A DNA stretch of 64,000 nucleotides from an uncultured Alphaproteobacteria bacterium (lineage in GTDB: Bacteria; Pseudomonadota; Alphaproteobacteria; RF32; CAG-239), in assembly GCA_944393685.1 (NCBI GenBank), contig CALYAW010000003.1:110133-174132 (forward strand), read 5' to 3'. Of the stretch, positions 35,587 through 45,083 are shown one piece after another. Under the pieces are notes generated by a model that saw nothing but the letters and a program-made list of their open reading frames with translations, searched no databases and had not been told where the DNA came from. The position numbers and the translations under genes are program-made. The first letter of the stretch is position 1; the number at the start of each line of letters is the position of its first letter.

Positions 35587-37344
35587 ATGCAAACATACAG
35601 AACACATACCTGTGGCGAGCTGCGCGCTTCGGATGTTAATAAAGAAGTTAAGCTGGCCGGTTGGATACATCGCAAACGCAATTTAGGAAATTTGTGCTTT
35701 GTCGATTTACGAGATCATTACGGAATTACACAATGTGTGGTCGACAGTGATTCTGATTTGTTTGCAAAAATAGAAAATCTTCGCCCCGAATCGGTAATAG
35801 GCATTAGCGGAAAAGTGGTTATGCGTGAAAGTATTAACAAAAATATGCCTACAGGTGATATTGAAATTAAAATAACCGGATTGGAAGTCCATTCAGAAGC
35901 GGAGGTCCTGCCTTTTCAGGTCGCTATGGAAGATGATGCTCCGGAAGAAATTCGCTTAAAATATCGTTTTTTGGATTTGCGTAAAGAACGTATTCATAAA
36001 AATATTATGTTACGTTCAGCTGTTATTCAACGTTCCCGCGAATTGATGCGTGAGCAAGGTTTTACTGAATTTCAGACACCGATTTTAACAGCTTCTTCGC
36101 CAGAAGGCGCTCGCGATTTTTTGGTGCCTTCTCGTTTGAATCCCGGAAAATTTTATGCATTGCCCCAAGCTCCTCAACAGTTTAAGCAATTGTTGATGGT
36201 TTCTGGGTTTGATAAATATTTTCAGATAGCTCCTTGTTTTCGTGATGAAGATCCTCGTGCAGATCGCAGTCCCGGTGAATTTTATCAAATGGACATGGAA
36301 ATGAGTTTTGCAACCCAAGAGGATGTTTTTAAGGTGATAGAACATACCTTGGGAACTATTTTTAACGAGTTTGCCAACGGAAAAACTGTCGATCAGGCTC
36401 CGTTTGTTCATATTCCTTTTCGTGAAGCGATGCTTAGATATGGTTCTGATAAACCGGATTTGCGTAATCCTTTGGTTTTGCAAGAGGTCACTTCTTTGTT
36501 TGGGGATAGTGGTTTTGGGGTTTATGATACAATGGCCAAGGAAGGAAAAATGATTAAGGGTATGTTGGTCAAAAATATTGCTGACAAGCCTCGTTCATTT
36601 TTTGATAAGCTAGATAGTTATGCTAAAGAAGAGAATATGGGCGGCGTTGCTTATATTGCATGGTCTTCAGCCGGAGTAAAAGGTATTTCTCGGATGATGA
36701 ATGAGGCTAAAATTGCAGAGATTAAACAAGCCTTTGGTGCCGATGATGGTGATGCTATTTTGTTTGTGGCAGGAAAAGGTGTTAAATTTGATAAATTTAC
36801 GGGACGGTTGCGTAATAAAGTTGGTGAAGAGCTTGGATTGATTGATAAAAACTCTTTTAAGATGTGTTGGATTGTGGATTTTCCGTTCTATGAAGAAAAT
36901 GAGGAGACCGGAGCAGTTGAATTTTCTCATAATCCCTTCTCTATGCCACAAGGCGGAATGGATGCTCTATTAAATAAGAATCCATTAGATATTTTGGCTT
37001 ATCAGTATGATTTTGTATGCAATGGTGTCGAATTGTTATCCGGCGGTGTGCGCAATCATGCTCCCGAAATTATGTATAAGGTATTTGAAATTGCAGGTTA
37101 TGATCACAGTGTGGTTGATGCTAAATTTGGCGGTATGATTAACGCGTTTAAGTTTGGAGCTCCTCCGCACGCAGGTTCTGCCTATGGTATGGATCGTTTG
37201 GTCATGCTGTTGTTGGATGAAGAAATTATTCGAGATGTTATTGCTTTTCCTCTGAATGGTAAAGCGCAAGATTTGATGATGCAAGCTCCTAATGAGGCAA
37301 CGGAAAAACAGCTTAAGGAATTGCATATTAAATTGGACGTTTAA
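35587..37344 (+). CDS. aspS: Aspartyl-tRNA synthetase
   Basis: 585 residues, bacterial type with the GAD insertion. The N-terminal OB-fold binds the anticodon. Class II motif 2 is FRDEDPRADRSPGEFYQMDMEM and motif 3 GMDRLVMLL; the flipping-loop text QAPQQFKQLL is also present. The OB-fold reads RKRNLGNL, with Leu33 at the position that is Leu in discriminating E. coli AspRS and His in non-discriminating enzymes. This suggests a tRNA-Asp-specific enzyme. GAGG lies upstream of the ATG. Confidence 0.97.
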   Translation: MQTYRTHTCGELRASDVNKEVKLAGWIHRKRNLGNLCFVDLRDHYGITQCVVDSDSDLFAKIENLRPESVIGISGKVVMRESINKNMPTGDIEIKITGLEVHSEAEVLPFQVAMEDDAPEEIRLKYRFLDLRKERIHKNIMLRSAVIQRSRELMREQGFTEFQTPILTASSPEGARDFLVPSRLNPGKFYALPQAPQQFKQLLMVSGFDKYFQIAPCFRDEDPRADRSPGEFYQMDMEMSFATQEDVFKVIEHTLGTIFNEFANGKTVDQAPFVHIPFREAMLRYGSDKPDLRNPLVLQEVTSLFGDSGFGVYDTMAKEGKMIKGMLVKNIADKPRSFFDKLDSYAKEENMGGVAYIAWSSAGVKGISRMMNEAKIAEIKQAFGADDGDAILFVAGKGVKFDKFTGRLRNKVGEELGLIDKNSFKMCWIVDFPFYEENEETGAVEFSHNPFSMPQGGMDALLNKNPLDILAYQYDFVCNGVELLSGGVRNHAPEIMYKVFEIAGYDHSVVDAKFGGMINAFKFGAPPHAGSAYGMDRLVMLLLDEEIIRDVIAFPLNGKAQDLMMQAPNEATEKQLKELHIKLDV

Positions 37345-37354
37345 GTTTGAATTT

Positions 37355-37390
37355 ATAACGGGGCGTTTTAAAAACGCTCCGTTATTTATT
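37355..37390. terminator. Terminator shared by aspS and the acetyltransferase
   Basis: ATAACGGGGCGTTTT pairs with AAAACGCTCCGTTAT (one G-U), in the 50-base convergent gap. Confidence 0.8.
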
Positions 37391-37394
37391 TGTT

Positions 37395-38168
37395 CTATAT
37401 TCTGCTGATTGTTTGGGAAATATAGCTTTGTTTATTTTTTAAAATTGGTTTGCGGGAATTCGTTTCTTGATGTCGGTGCCAGATGATTTGATTATTTTGT
37501 TTGTCCCAAGAAGTTCCGATCATACCAGAGGCAGAGAGTGCCATCATTTTGTTAAATAAAGCCGGAACATTTTTATGTACATCGCTTCCCAAAGATAAAC
37601 GATATTCATTTGAACTAACAGAGGATGAGTGTTTACCGTCAAGTCTTTTTTGGAGGTAGATGACTTTTGCGTTGTCTTCCGGATCAAAATCAACTTTGGT
37701 TATTTGCATTCCGTATTGCAATGCATTTACCCAGCTGGCGGGATTATCTGCGGCAATTTGTGTAATGGCTATTTTGCGTCCATGCTCAATTGCTACTTGT
37801 TCACGAATTTTGAGCATTTGTTTCATTAATCCCTGTCCGCGATACTCAGGATCTACAAGAACAGCCTTAAATACGGCTAATTCGGAATTTTTATACTCTT
37901 GTGCAAATTCTGATAATTCCCGAGTGTCATTGTCTCCGGGAAGAGATAAAATTGATTGTGATATCAGACGTTCTCCGTCATATAGGCCAAAAACATACAT
38001 ATGATTACTTTTAAGAGCATTACTGAAATCATCTATTGTTCGATGCAGGATAAAATGTTGTTCATCCGGTTTTAGGCCGGAAATAATTTTATCTTGTAAA
38101 TCCAGCAGACTACGTAAGTCTGTTGTGTTCATCTCAAGCTTTTTAAGTGTTAGGGTGTTAAATGACAT
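37395..38168 (-). CDS. GNAT-family N-acetyltransferase
   Basis: 257 residues from the ATG at 38168. The GNAT core has AVLVDPEYRGQGLMKQML, the acetyl-CoA loop (R/Q-x-x-G-x-G/A), after strands such as MYVFGLYDGERLISQS. The C-terminal 80 residues are unrelated to the core and may bind substrate. Substrate unknown. The gene is reached only through a leader of about 168 bases with a terminator-like hairpin ending 12 bases before the ATG. It may therefore be regulated by attenuation. Confidence 0.8.
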   Translation of the reverse strand: MSFNTLTLKKLEMNTTDLRSLLDLQDKIISGLKPDEQHFILHRTIDDFSNALKSNHMYVFGLYDGERLISQSILSLPGDNDTRELSEFAQEYKNSELAVFKAVLVDPEYRGQGLMKQMLKIREQVAIEHGRKIAITQIAADNPASWVNALQYGMQITKVDFDPEDNAKVIYLQKRLDGKHSSSVSSNEYRLSLGSDVHKNVPALFNKMMALSASGMIGTSWDKQNNQIIWHRHQETNSRKPILKNKQSYISQTISRI

Positions 38169-38180
38169 GTTTTTTCTTTC

Positions 38181-38211
38181 AAAAAAAAGGATTTGAAACA
38201 AGTTCAAATCC
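38181..38211 (-). terminator. Intrinsic terminator in the acetyltransferase leader
   Basis: On the minus strand GGATTTGAA pairs with TTCAAATCC, followed by eight Ts (38188-38181). The T-run ends 12 bases before the ATG at 38168. Placed between promoter and gene, it reads as an attenuator. Confidence 0.8.
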
Positions 38212-38259
38212 TGCGGTTGTGTTTGTAACTAAGAGCAAGCAAACATCATCGTCGCAGGA
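38209..38259 (-). promoter_or_regulatory. Candidate antiterminator and leader peptide
   Basis: TCCTGCG (38259-38253, minus strand) can pair with CGCAGGA (38215-38209), which would use the first bases of the terminator's 5' arm. Between them lies a six-codon reading frame (38249-38229) encoding MMFACS and a stop. It has no clear ribosome-binding site, so translation is only a possibility. Confidence 0.4.
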
Positions 38260-38342
38260 AAATCCGGCGTCTCAGTCCTCGGAAAGAAATATATAAAAAA
38301 TTTGTTGTCATTTAGTGATGATCCTTAAACATAACTTCGCTC

Positions 38343-38371
38343 AGGATAAGAGGAAATAAATTAGTTGTCAA
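38343..38371 (-). promoter_or_regulatory. Promoter of the acetyltransferase leader
   Basis: On the minus strand: TTGACA (38371-38366), a 17-base spacer and TATCCT (38348-38343). Confidence 0.65.
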
Positions 38372-38393
38372 ACAAAAATATTCTCCGTATAAC
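38365..38393 (+). promoter_or_regulatory. Promoter of dapE, overlapping the divergent -35 box
   Basis: TTGTCA (38365-38370), a 17-base spacer and TATAAC (38388-38393). Its -35 box overlaps that of the divergent acetyltransferase promoter. Confidence 0.6.
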
Positions 38394-38420
38394 ATATTTT
38401 ATGTGGTTGGAGTAGTAAAA

Positions 38421-39560
38421 ATGTTCGAAGTTTTGAAATTAAGTTCTCAATTGGTTCGTTGCGGCGGGGTAGGAACTGATATTGCCGCGGTAGTGTCAAT
38501 GATGAAAAAATACTTGGATGATCATGGTTTTAAGACCGAGATTATTGATTGTTATAACGAAAAAGCCAAAATGCCGGCGCTGTATGCGACAATCGGAACG
38601 GGAAAAAAGCATCTTTTGTTTAACGGTCATTTGGATGTCGTTCCTGCAGGAGATGCCGCCTTATGGAGCTATCCTCCGTTTGAGGCAGAAATTCATGATG
38701 ATGTTTTATATGGCCGCGGTATTGCGGATATGAAAGGCGGGGTAGCTGCTTTTGCAGTGGCTGTTTCTTCATTGGCTTCTGAAAAAAATTTGAACGGACG
38801 AGTTAGTTTGCTGTTGTCAACAGATGAAGAAGAACCTGTTGTGAATACTACCCAAAAAGCGCTCGAGATTTTAGCTGCACGTGGTGAAAAATTTGATTTT
38901 GCTTTGGTGGGGGAACCGTCTAATCCTGAAAAAATAGGTGAGGAAATTAAAATCGGACGACGCGGAGATGTAATTTTACGCTTAACTTCTTATGGTGTGC
39001 AAGGGCATACGGCTTATCCACATTTAGCGGATAATCCCATACACCATTTGGTAAATTTGTTGGCTCGCATACAAAATGACGTACTTGATAAGGGAAATGA
39101 TTTTTTTTCTCCCTCATCAATGCAAGTGACAACATTTGATGTTGGTAATGCTGCTTCCAATGTGATACCTGAAAAAGCGTTTGCACAAATTGATGTCCGT
39201 TTTAATAGTGAGCAAACATCGCAAAAAATTATTGAACGTGTCCGTCACCATATAAAAGAAACGGATGGACATTTTGAATTGAGTTATGAAGTTGTGGGAG
39301 AATCTTTTTTGAGCCCTGTAACGTCAGAGATTGAACTTTTGAAAGATGTAATAAGAGAGATTTGTCAATGTGAGACTGTCTATTCCACTTCCGGAGGAAC
39401 TTCAGACGCACGTTTTGTGCGTCAGTACTGTCCGGTTGTTGAATTTGGTCTTACAAACGCAACGATTCATAAGATTGATGAACGGGAAAGCGTTGCTAAT
39501 CTTATTTGTTTGCAGAACATATATCAAAAGTTTGTTACCGCATATTTTACTTTATCCTAA
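38421..39560 (+). CDS. dapE: Succinyl-diaminopimelate desuccinylase
   Basis: 379 residues from the ATG at 38421 (GGAG upstream). M20 metallopeptidase residues are visible: His70 and Asp72 (NGHLDVVPAG), Asp103 (GRGIADMKGG) and Glu136-Glu137 (STDEEEP). The C-terminal text TSGGTSDARFV is typical of DapE. It hydrolyses N-succinyl-L,L-diaminopimelate for lysine and peptidoglycan. An ArgE-type activity is a less likely alternative. Confidence 0.92.
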   Translation: MFEVLKLSSQLVRCGGVGTDIAAVVSMMKKYLDDHGFKTEIIDCYNEKAKMPALYATIGTGKKHLLFNGHLDVVPAGDAALWSYPPFEAEIHDDVLYGRGIADMKGGVAAFAVAVSSLASEKNLNGRVSLLLSTDEEEPVVNTTQKALEILAARGEKFDFALVGEPSNPEKIGEEIKIGRRGDVILRLTSYGVQGHTAYPHLADNPIHHLVNLLARIQNDVLDKGNDFFSPSSMQVTTFDVGNAASNVIPEKAFAQIDVRFNSEQTSQKIIERVRHHIKETDGHFELSYEVVGESFLSPVTSEIELLKDVIREICQCETVYSTSGGTSDARFVRQYCPVVEFGLTNATIHKIDERESVANLICLQNIYQKFVTAYFTLS

Positions 39561-39630
39561 CAAAAAGGATTATTTTATTATTAGTGAATATGTTCTTGAC
39601 AAATATTATATATGCATCCGGGAGGATGCT

Positions 39631-39864
39631 ATGGAAAAAGAGAAATGGACGCTTAAAGATAAATTTGAGGTTGCTGAAGCCATTTTTACAATTATAGTTT
39701 CGTTGATGGCTATTTGGGGAACGGTTGCTGCTTGGGAGAATGGCTTTTGGTATAAGTTAAAGCATATTACGGATCATGTGCATGAAGAATTTTTACAGGA
39801 CGAAAAAAACGGCATGCGCGATGTTGATACAGAATTAAAAAATTTTGAACAAAAGATAATGTAA
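39631..39864 (+). CDS. Small single-pass membrane protein
   Basis: 77 residues from the ATG at 39631, with GGGAGG 5 bases upstream. A charged N-terminus (MEKEKWTLKDKFE) leads to one hydrophobic helix (about 17-36) and an acidic C-terminal tail. It ends at a strong terminator. No family recognised. It probably shares the dapE transcript, 70 bases after that gene. Confidence 0.65.
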   Translation: MEKEKWTLKDKFEVAEAIFTIIVSLMAIWGTVAAWENGFWYKLKHITDHVHEEFLQDEKNGMRDVDTELKNFEQKIM

Positions 39865-39879
39865 CTCTTTAAAAATTAA

Positions 39880-39904
39880 AAAAAACGCCGTAAAGGCGTT
39901 TTTT
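39880..39904 (+). terminator. Terminator after the small membrane protein
   Basis: AACGCC pairs with GGCGTT around GTAAA, extended by A/T pairs, followed by a T-run. Confidence 0.88.
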
Positions 39905-39913
39905 GTTTTTTGA

Positions 39914-39989
39914 TGGTGCCGACAGAGAGACTCGAACTCCCGACCCACTGATTACAAATCAGTAGCTCTACCAACTGAGCTATGTCGGC
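39914..39989 (-). tRNA. tRNA-Thr (anticodon UGU)
   Basis: 76 bases including an encoded CCA. The acceptor stem is GCCGACA/TGTCGGC with discriminator A. The anticodon loop TTTGTAA between ACTGA and TCAGT gives UGU, read as threonine. The D-arm (AGCTCAGTTGGTAGAGCT) and T-loop (GTTCGAGTC) are normal. Confidence 0.97.
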
Positions 39990-40004
39990 AACGACATGCG
40001 TGCA

Positions 40005-40033
40005 TTTATATACTACCGTTTTGGTGATGTCAA
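40005..40033 (-). promoter_or_regulatory. Promoter of tRNA-Thr
   Basis: On the minus strand: consensus TTGACA (40033-40028), a 17-base spacer and TATAAA (40010-40005), 15 bases before the tRNA. Confidence 0.75.
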
Positions 40034-40052
40034 TAAAAATTGCCGATTTTTA

Positions 40053-41567
40053 TTAAATTAATTTTTTGGTTTTTATGGAATATTTTTTGCCGAATATTTC
40101 AATAATATAACTTTTTGCAATAGGTGTCTTTTGTTTGTATAATTTGATGATAAATAAATCAAAAATTTTAGAAATTTTTGTTCCTTTATACATATAAGCC
40201 AAAATGGCACTATAATCATTAATAAAGTTTTCTGATGTCTTTGTGTAATCTCTTAAACGATGAACCTTTGGTGTATTTTTTAATATTTGTTTTACTGTTG
40301 TAAGCCAAAGTTCAGGAGAGTTTTCTTTTTCAAAACAGGCTCTTTCGTTTGCTAAGACTTTTTGTCGATAGTCTGGCTCTGCTAATATTTTAAGCGTCTT
40401 TTCTATAAATTCTTCTTTCGTCCTACAAAAACCTATGGAATTAATAACGGGGTCAATTTGTTTAAGTACATTATCTAAAGAAACAAAAGGGACACCACAG
40501 TTAATGGCGTCGGTCAATGCTGTTCCTCCTCCCATAGGGTATGAGTCTAACACAACATTTGCTTTGGATATCCAATTTTGATATTCAGCAAAGGGAAGTC
40601 CTCCTAAAAGAGATATTCTGTCTTTGTATTTTTGAATAAGATGTTGCCAGTTTTTATCTTTCGGTGTTACTCCGATAACAATCATTTTAGCTTTTGGACA
40701 AGCCCAAAGTATTCTATCAAATGTATCAAAAATACTTTCTGCACAAATTGGGGTGTATTTGAAAGCAGAGCCGGATGTTAAAATAATTTGTTCATCCTTT
40801 GAGGATGAATATAAGATGTTTGCTTGATTGAGTTGCGATGTAATTTTTTTGCTGGCAGGAATAGGACATTTTATAGAATCTGTAATGTTGCGATAGCTGC
40901 GCGAAATTGAGTTGCTTTTGAGTTCCAGGACTACGTCAGCAATTGTTCTTCCAATCCAAAACAAATGGTCTGCATGATTAAAAAATAATATGGGGCGCAT
41001 AAATTTTTGGGTGCCGAATGCTATGGTGGCAACAGGATCTTCCATGTGTGTGTGAAGAACTATATATTCATAATTCATAGCTAATTTTCTTAGCTCAAGC
41101 CCTTTGTCAATTATGGATTGACTTTTTAGTTTAATAAAATTGCCGTTTGATTTTTGTACATTCTCTATTAATAAAGGCGGAATCTCTTTTTTTTCTTGGT
41201 TAATTAATACTACAGAGCTTTTGTATTCCGGAGTAAGATTTTCAACCCAGCGTTCCGCAACTCGTGTATGTCCGCCTGCTTTATAAGCTTGGGTTAGAAC
41301 GTGTAAAATCGTTTTAGGGCAAAATTCAGAGCTGTATTTTTCTATGTCATTTGTTTGGGCAATATTGATGAAAAACCGTTCCAAATCATTAGAGTAAAAA
41401 TAGCCTGTGGATTGGTATGTTGCTACTTTTAGTGCTGCAACTGCTGTTTTTAATCGTTTGTCAAAATTTATATTAGTATCATTAACAATACGGATAAGTT
41501 CATCAAACTCTTTTTTATTGTTTTCAACCAGAGGGTATAATTTTGAAAATTTATTATTTCCATTCAT
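40053..41567 (-). CDS. GT-B glycosyltransferase
   Basis: 504 residues. The C-terminal half is a GT-B nucleotide-sugar domain: [54 protein letters not shown], and [20 protein letters not shown], which holds the donor-site loop. The N-terminal domain contains a THTRVAERW stretch after AYKAGG, as in GT4-like enzymes. It is the last gene of the nine-gene glycan operon; the start overlaps the aminotransferase by 14 bases. Donor and acceptor are unknown. Confidence 0.82.
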   Translation of the reverse strand: MNGNNKFSKLYPLVENNKKEFDELIRIVNDTNINFDKRLKTAVAALKVATYQSTGYFYSNDLERFFINIAQTNDIEKYSSEFCPKTILHVLTQAYKAGGHTRVAERWVENLTPEYKSSVVLINQEKKEIPPLLIENVQKSNGNFIKLKSQSIIDKGLELRKLAMNYEYIVLHTHMEDPVATIAFGTQKFMRPILFFNHADHLFWIGRTIADVVLELKSNSISRSYRNITDSIKCPIPASKKITSQLNQANILYSSSKDEQIILTSGSAFKYTPICAESIFDTFDRILWACPKAKMIVIGVTPKDKNWQHLIQKYKDRISLLGGLPFAEYQNWISKANVVLDSYPMGGGTALTDAINCGVPFVSLDNVLKQIDPVINSIGFCRTKEEFIEKTLKILAEPDYRQKVLANERACFEKENSPELWLTTVKQILKNTPKVHRLRDYTKTSENFINDYSAILAYMYKGTKISKIFDLFIIKLYKQKTPIAKSYIIEIFGKKYSIKTKKLI

Positions 41568-42642
41568 TGACTATTCTCACAACGGTTTCAACTTCCTCTT
41601 GCGTCATGACAGGACTTATCGGCAAAGATATTACTTCACGATGTATTTGCTCTGTTATTGGTAGAGACAGCGAAGAAAATTCTTTATAGGCATCTTGTTT
41701 GTGTGGTGCTGTCGGATAATGGATTACGGTTTGAATACCTTTGCTATCGAGATATTGCTGAAAACGTTCTCTTTCTTTGACGCGAACAACAAACACATGC
41801 CATACATGAGCTTGTTCATCATAAGTTTGTGGTAATGTGATAAGAGGGTTGTTTATATGTTCTCTATAATAATGCGAGATAGCGAGACGTTTGGCGTTAT
41901 CTGCCTCCAAATATTGTAATTTGACATCCAAAATTCCGGCTTGAAGTTCATCCAGACGGGAGTTGACGCCTTTGTATATGTGATGGTATTTGCGATCAGA
42001 GCCGTAATTGGCGATTGCTTTGATTTTACTAAATAATTTTTCATCGTTTGTCGTGACGGCTCCGGCGTCTCCCAACGCTCCTAAATTTTTGCCGGGGTAG
42101 AATGAAAAACCTGCAGCGTCACCAAGGTTTCCGGCTCGGCGTCCCTGATATTTTGCACCGTGTGCTTGTGCGGCATCTTCAATAATCTTTAGATTGTATT
42201 TTTTTGCCAAATCCCAAATTTTTTTCATGGGAACTGCCTGACCATAGAGATGAACGACCATAATGGCTTTTGTGTTTGGGGTGATTTTGGCTTCTATCAA
42301 ATCTGGATTTATACCGTATGTGTTTATATCGGGTTCAACAAGAATCGGGGTACAGCCATTTTCTGAAATTGCGAGGATAGTGGCAATATAGGTGTTGGCC
42401 GGAACGATGATTTCATCTCCTTGACCAAAGCCATAACCTTTTATTATCAGATTGAGCGCGTCGAGACCATTAGCTACGCCCAAGGCATATTTTGTGCCGC
42501 AGAACTTTGCAAAGTGTTCTGAAAAAAGCTCGTTTTGCTTTCCTTGCAAATACCAGCCGGAATCTAAAACATCTTTTATGCGGCTATCAATTTCTGAACG
42601 ATAACGTTCGTTTATTTTGTGTAAATCTAAGAATTTTATCAT
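41554..42642 (-). CDS. FdtB-like sugar 3-aminotransferase (DegT/DnrJ/EryC1 family)
   Basis: 362 residues. The PLP-binding lysine is Lys185 in [14 protein letters not shown], the diagnostic text of the sugar 3-keto aminotransferases; [17 protein letters not shown] is also typical. FdtB/QdtB enzymes transaminate dTDP-3-keto-6-deoxyhexose to a 3-amino sugar using the product of FdtA/QdtA, and such a gene begins this operon. The pairing strengthens the call, but the sugar (Fuc3N or Qui3N) is not determinable. ATGA overlap with the upstream gene. Confidence 0.88.
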   Translation of the reverse strand: MIKFLDLHKINERYRSEIDSRIKDVLDSGWYLQGKQNELFSEHFAKFCGTKYALGVANGLDALNLIIKGYGFGQGDEIIVPANTYIATILAISENGCTPILVEPDINTYGINPDLIEAKITPNTKAIMVVHLYGQAVPMKKIWDLAKKYNLKIIEDAAQAHGAKYQGRRAGNLGDAAGFSFYPGKNLGALGDAGAVTTNDEKLFSKIKAIANYGSDRKYHHIYKGVNSRLDELQAGILDVKLQYLEADNAKRLAISHYYREHINNPLITLPQTYDEQAHVWHVFVVRVKERERFQQYLDSKGIQTVIHYPTAPHKQDAYKEFSSLSLPITEQIHREVISLPISPVMTQEEVETVVRIVNEWK

Positions 42643-43538
42643 TTATGTAATTCCATATCATTTTTGATTAAACTGGTTAACTTTTCTGCACCTTGTCGAT
42701 TTAGGTGATCAAAATCTCCAAAGTCTGTGTATTTGAAATTTTTATTGCTATAAAAATTTTTTACAGATGGTAAATTTTTTATTTTATATAATTTTTCGAA
42801 TAAGATATTTTCATTAGGGAGGGCTTCTCTGTAATCTTTTCTTGTTGGTGGAATTAATATGATTAATTCTATATTATTTTGTTGGCATGTATCAATTATT
42901 TTTTTTAAGTAGGATAGTTGATTGTTTATCCGTTGGTTTTCTCTTAAATGTGTTTTTGTCCGTTCTGCGACAGGAAAGTCTTTCGCAAAAAAAATAGTCT
43001 GTTCAATATAGCCGTTTGTGTCTATTTTTTTTATTGTTTTCTTTTTTTTGTAGTATGAATTTGCTTGTAGGGAATAGCGCTCCATATCTTTGTCTGCTTT
43101 ATATTTGTATGGAATATTAAATAGGTATTTAAAATATGCACACCTTTCTTTTTCAGATGTTTTTTGCAATTCAAATCCAGATGAGAAAACGGAATAAAAA
43201 AGGAAAATACTGTTTAAATTTTTTAACTCTTTTAGACAATATTGCAACAGATGATATGAATAATACAAATCTTGAGAAGCGCTCGCTAAGTTAAATGCGG
43301 TTGGAGAGTATTGTTTTGAGATAAAACCGGCTGCACCATGAGAACTTCCAAGTATTAAAGTGTCAATACTTTCTTTTTTTTGTTCTAGTTCATTATGTTT
43401 TAAAATTAATTCATCAAAAAAAAGCGGATTTATAAAAGGAATGAGAGACATAATTCTTTTTCTTAGCTTTTTTCTGACAGAAGCTATAGGAATCCAAAAA
43501 GTTAGTAACTTTGCTATTAATTTAAGTAATTTTATCAT
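42639..43538 (-). CDS. SGNH-like protein of the glycan cluster
   Basis: 299 residues, strongly AT-rich DNA. A basic, hydrophobic N-terminus could be membrane-associated. [12 protein letters not shown] resembles the block I serine of SGNH hydrolases/acyltransferases, and [20 protein letters not shown] at the end contains the Asp-x-x-His pattern of block V. Such proteins add or remove acyl groups on polysaccharides. Function is inferred and moderate in certainty. Confidence 0.6.
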   Translation of the reverse strand: MIKLLKLIAKLLTFWIPIASVRKKLRKRIMSLIPFINPLFFDELILKHNELEQKKESIDTLILGSSHGAAGFISKQYSPTAFNLASASQDLYYSYHLLQYCLKELKNLNSIFLFYSVFSSGFELQKTSEKERCAYFKYLFNIPYKYKADKDMERYSLQANSYYKKKKTIKKIDTNGYIEQTIFFAKDFPVAERTKTHLRENQRINNQLSYLKKIIDTCQQNNIELIILIPPTRKDYREALPNENILFEKLYKIKNLPSVKNFYSNKNFKYTDFGDFDHLNRQGAEKLTSLIKNDMELHK

Positions 43539-43552
43539 CGTATTATGCCTTT

Positions 43553-44488
43553 TTATAATTCCATTTCATAAAAATCATAAACGGTTGCTCTACCACCAAA
43601 GCCTTCTTTTTGAGAAATTAAACCATTATTCAAATATCTTCCGCTATCTTCGGTAGATATGCCAAAATCAAAGTACTTTTTGCCAACGGCATAGGTATTG
43701 ATAAGATAATCCATGACCAAATCCAAAGCTCCAATTTCTCGTCCTTCCTCAGAATTGGCGATATATTGGGCATGAATTGTTTGTGGTGTATCAAAAATAA
43801 CAACACCAGCGTACATTTTTTCTGTTGTATCAAATGCAGCAAACAATTTTATAACATCAGGAAAACGAGATGCTAATAATTCTAATTCTTCAGCTGTATG
43901 AACAGGCTTAGTATCATGATGTAATTTTAAAACATCGGCTAAAAGTGTAATATATGTTTTGAAATCATGACTTTCTTTAATAATTAAACCATTTTTAAGA
44001 GCTTTTTTAGCTCCACGTTTTCTCAGATCTGAAAACTTTACTTTCTCGGGCAAAAAAATGGTTGTTGAAATGTCCCTTCTGATTAATTTGGCATTATTTC
44101 TAAATAAGGCGTACAAATCTTCATCAGCGGGATAATTGTGATAGACACAAGGAACACATTTGTAAATTAGTTTTGTAATATTGCATTCAGTTAAATGCTT
44201 TTTCATTTCGTCAAAAATATCCAGCATTTTTTGTGCCGTCATCTTTTTATTTGTGATAATGCCACCATATGTTAAACCTCCATGAGAGCGCAATTCATTT
44301 CCATGTTTTGATGCCGGCATCAGTGCAATAAGTTTATCATCCTCATAAAACATCAAAGAATTATCAATAAAGCGATCAGAATGATAATCCATGTAACCTC
44401 GCTTGAGCATGAATGTTCCGTTTTTGGAGTTATCAATAAAATCATCCCAAACGTCTTTTAATGACTTATTATATAATTTGACTTGCAA
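43553..44488 (-). CDS. FemAB/GNAT-like transferase
   Basis: 311 residues. The pattern LRSHGGLTYGGIITNKKM, with a duplicated GNAT-like fold and the later GREIGALDLVMDYLI segment, resembles FemAB-type or related acyl/aminoacyl transferases in glycan clusters. The residue KSTL-like tail KYFDFGISTEDSGRYLNNGL is also family-like. It may attach an acyl or aminoacyl group to a sugar. It overlaps the HAD gene by 20 bases. Confidence 0.65.
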   Translation of the reverse strand: MQVKLYNKSLKDVWDDFIDNSKNGTFMLKRGYMDYHSDRFIDNSLMFYEDDKLIALMPASKHGNELRSHGGLTYGGIITNKKMTAQKMLDIFDEMKKHLTECNITKLIYKCVPCVYHNYPADEDLYALFRNNAKLIRRDISTTIFLPEKVKFSDLRKRGAKKALKNGLIIKESHDFKTYITLLADVLKLHHDTKPVHTAEELELLASRFPDVIKLFAAFDTTEKMYAGVVIFDTPQTIHAQYIANSEEGREIGALDLVMDYLINTYAVGKKYFDFGISTEDSGRYLNNGLISQKEGFGGRATVYDFYEMEL

Positions 44489-45083
44489 GATCTGAAACCC
44501 TTTCCACTAAAACATTCGGAGAATATTTTTTTAGAGTATCGGTATCTAAAATTCCCCATGAAACTGCAACATTTTTTAAATTAATTTTTTTTGCTTCTAA
44601 AATATCTTCCCCTGTATCTCCCACTAAAAAATCATTGTGACAATATCCAAATTTGCTAATCAAATCTGATTTTGAGCTTTTTTGCTCTGTTACTAAAACT
44701 TCATCAAAAAGTGTATTTAATTGCAAGCGGGTCACTTCTTTAAGTGTTAATTGTTTAGATTGTCTATTTGTAACAAGAATAAGTTTATTATGCTTTTTTA
44801 TTTTTTTCAGTTCTAACAAAATACCCTCAACTAAGAAATCTGTATCCAGTCGCTTTTCTTCTTCAACCTTTTCAAGCCATTTTTGGTGAAAAAGACGACA
44901 TTTCTCATCTGAATACTTAAAATATTTTTTCAAAAACTCTTTTTGTGTTATACGTTTCCGTTTAATATTCCAATATTCATCATAAGTTAAATGACATTCA
45001 GGACAGAGTTCGCAAAACAGGTCATATAATCTGTGTTGAGAATTAATAATCGTACCATCAAAGTCGAAAAATATATTAACCAT
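44469..45083 (-). CDS. HAD-superfamily phosphatase
   Basis: 204 residues from the ATG at 45083, which overlaps the end of the ThDP enzyme gene by 8 bases. HAD motif I is FFDFDGTIINS (nucleophile Asp), motif II LILVTNRQSK and motif III/IV LVGDTGEDILEA. A phosphatase for a phosphorylated sugar or keto acid is likely; substrate unknown. Confidence 0.82.
   Translation of the reverse strand: MVNIFFDFDGTIINSQHRLYDLFCELCPECHLTYDEYWNIKRKRITQKEFLKKYFKYSDEKCRLFHQKWLEKVEEEKRLDTDFLVEGILLELKKIKKHNKLILVTNRQSKQLTLKEVTRLQLNTLFDEVLVTEQKSSKSDLISKFGYCHNDFLVGDTGEDILEAKKINLKNVAVSWGILDTDTLKKYSPNVLVERVSDLASQII

Noticed and set aside
38189..38216. Possible tRNA T-arm (GTTCAAATC) near the acetyltransferase leader
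   Set aside because: No matching acceptor, D or anticodon arms can be drawn around it; the repeat is better explained as a terminator hairpin.
38172..38336. Leader as a known riboswitch class
   Set aside because: I could not match it to any alphaproteobacterial riboswitch consensus I know. Kept only as an attenuator-like leader or possible sRNA.
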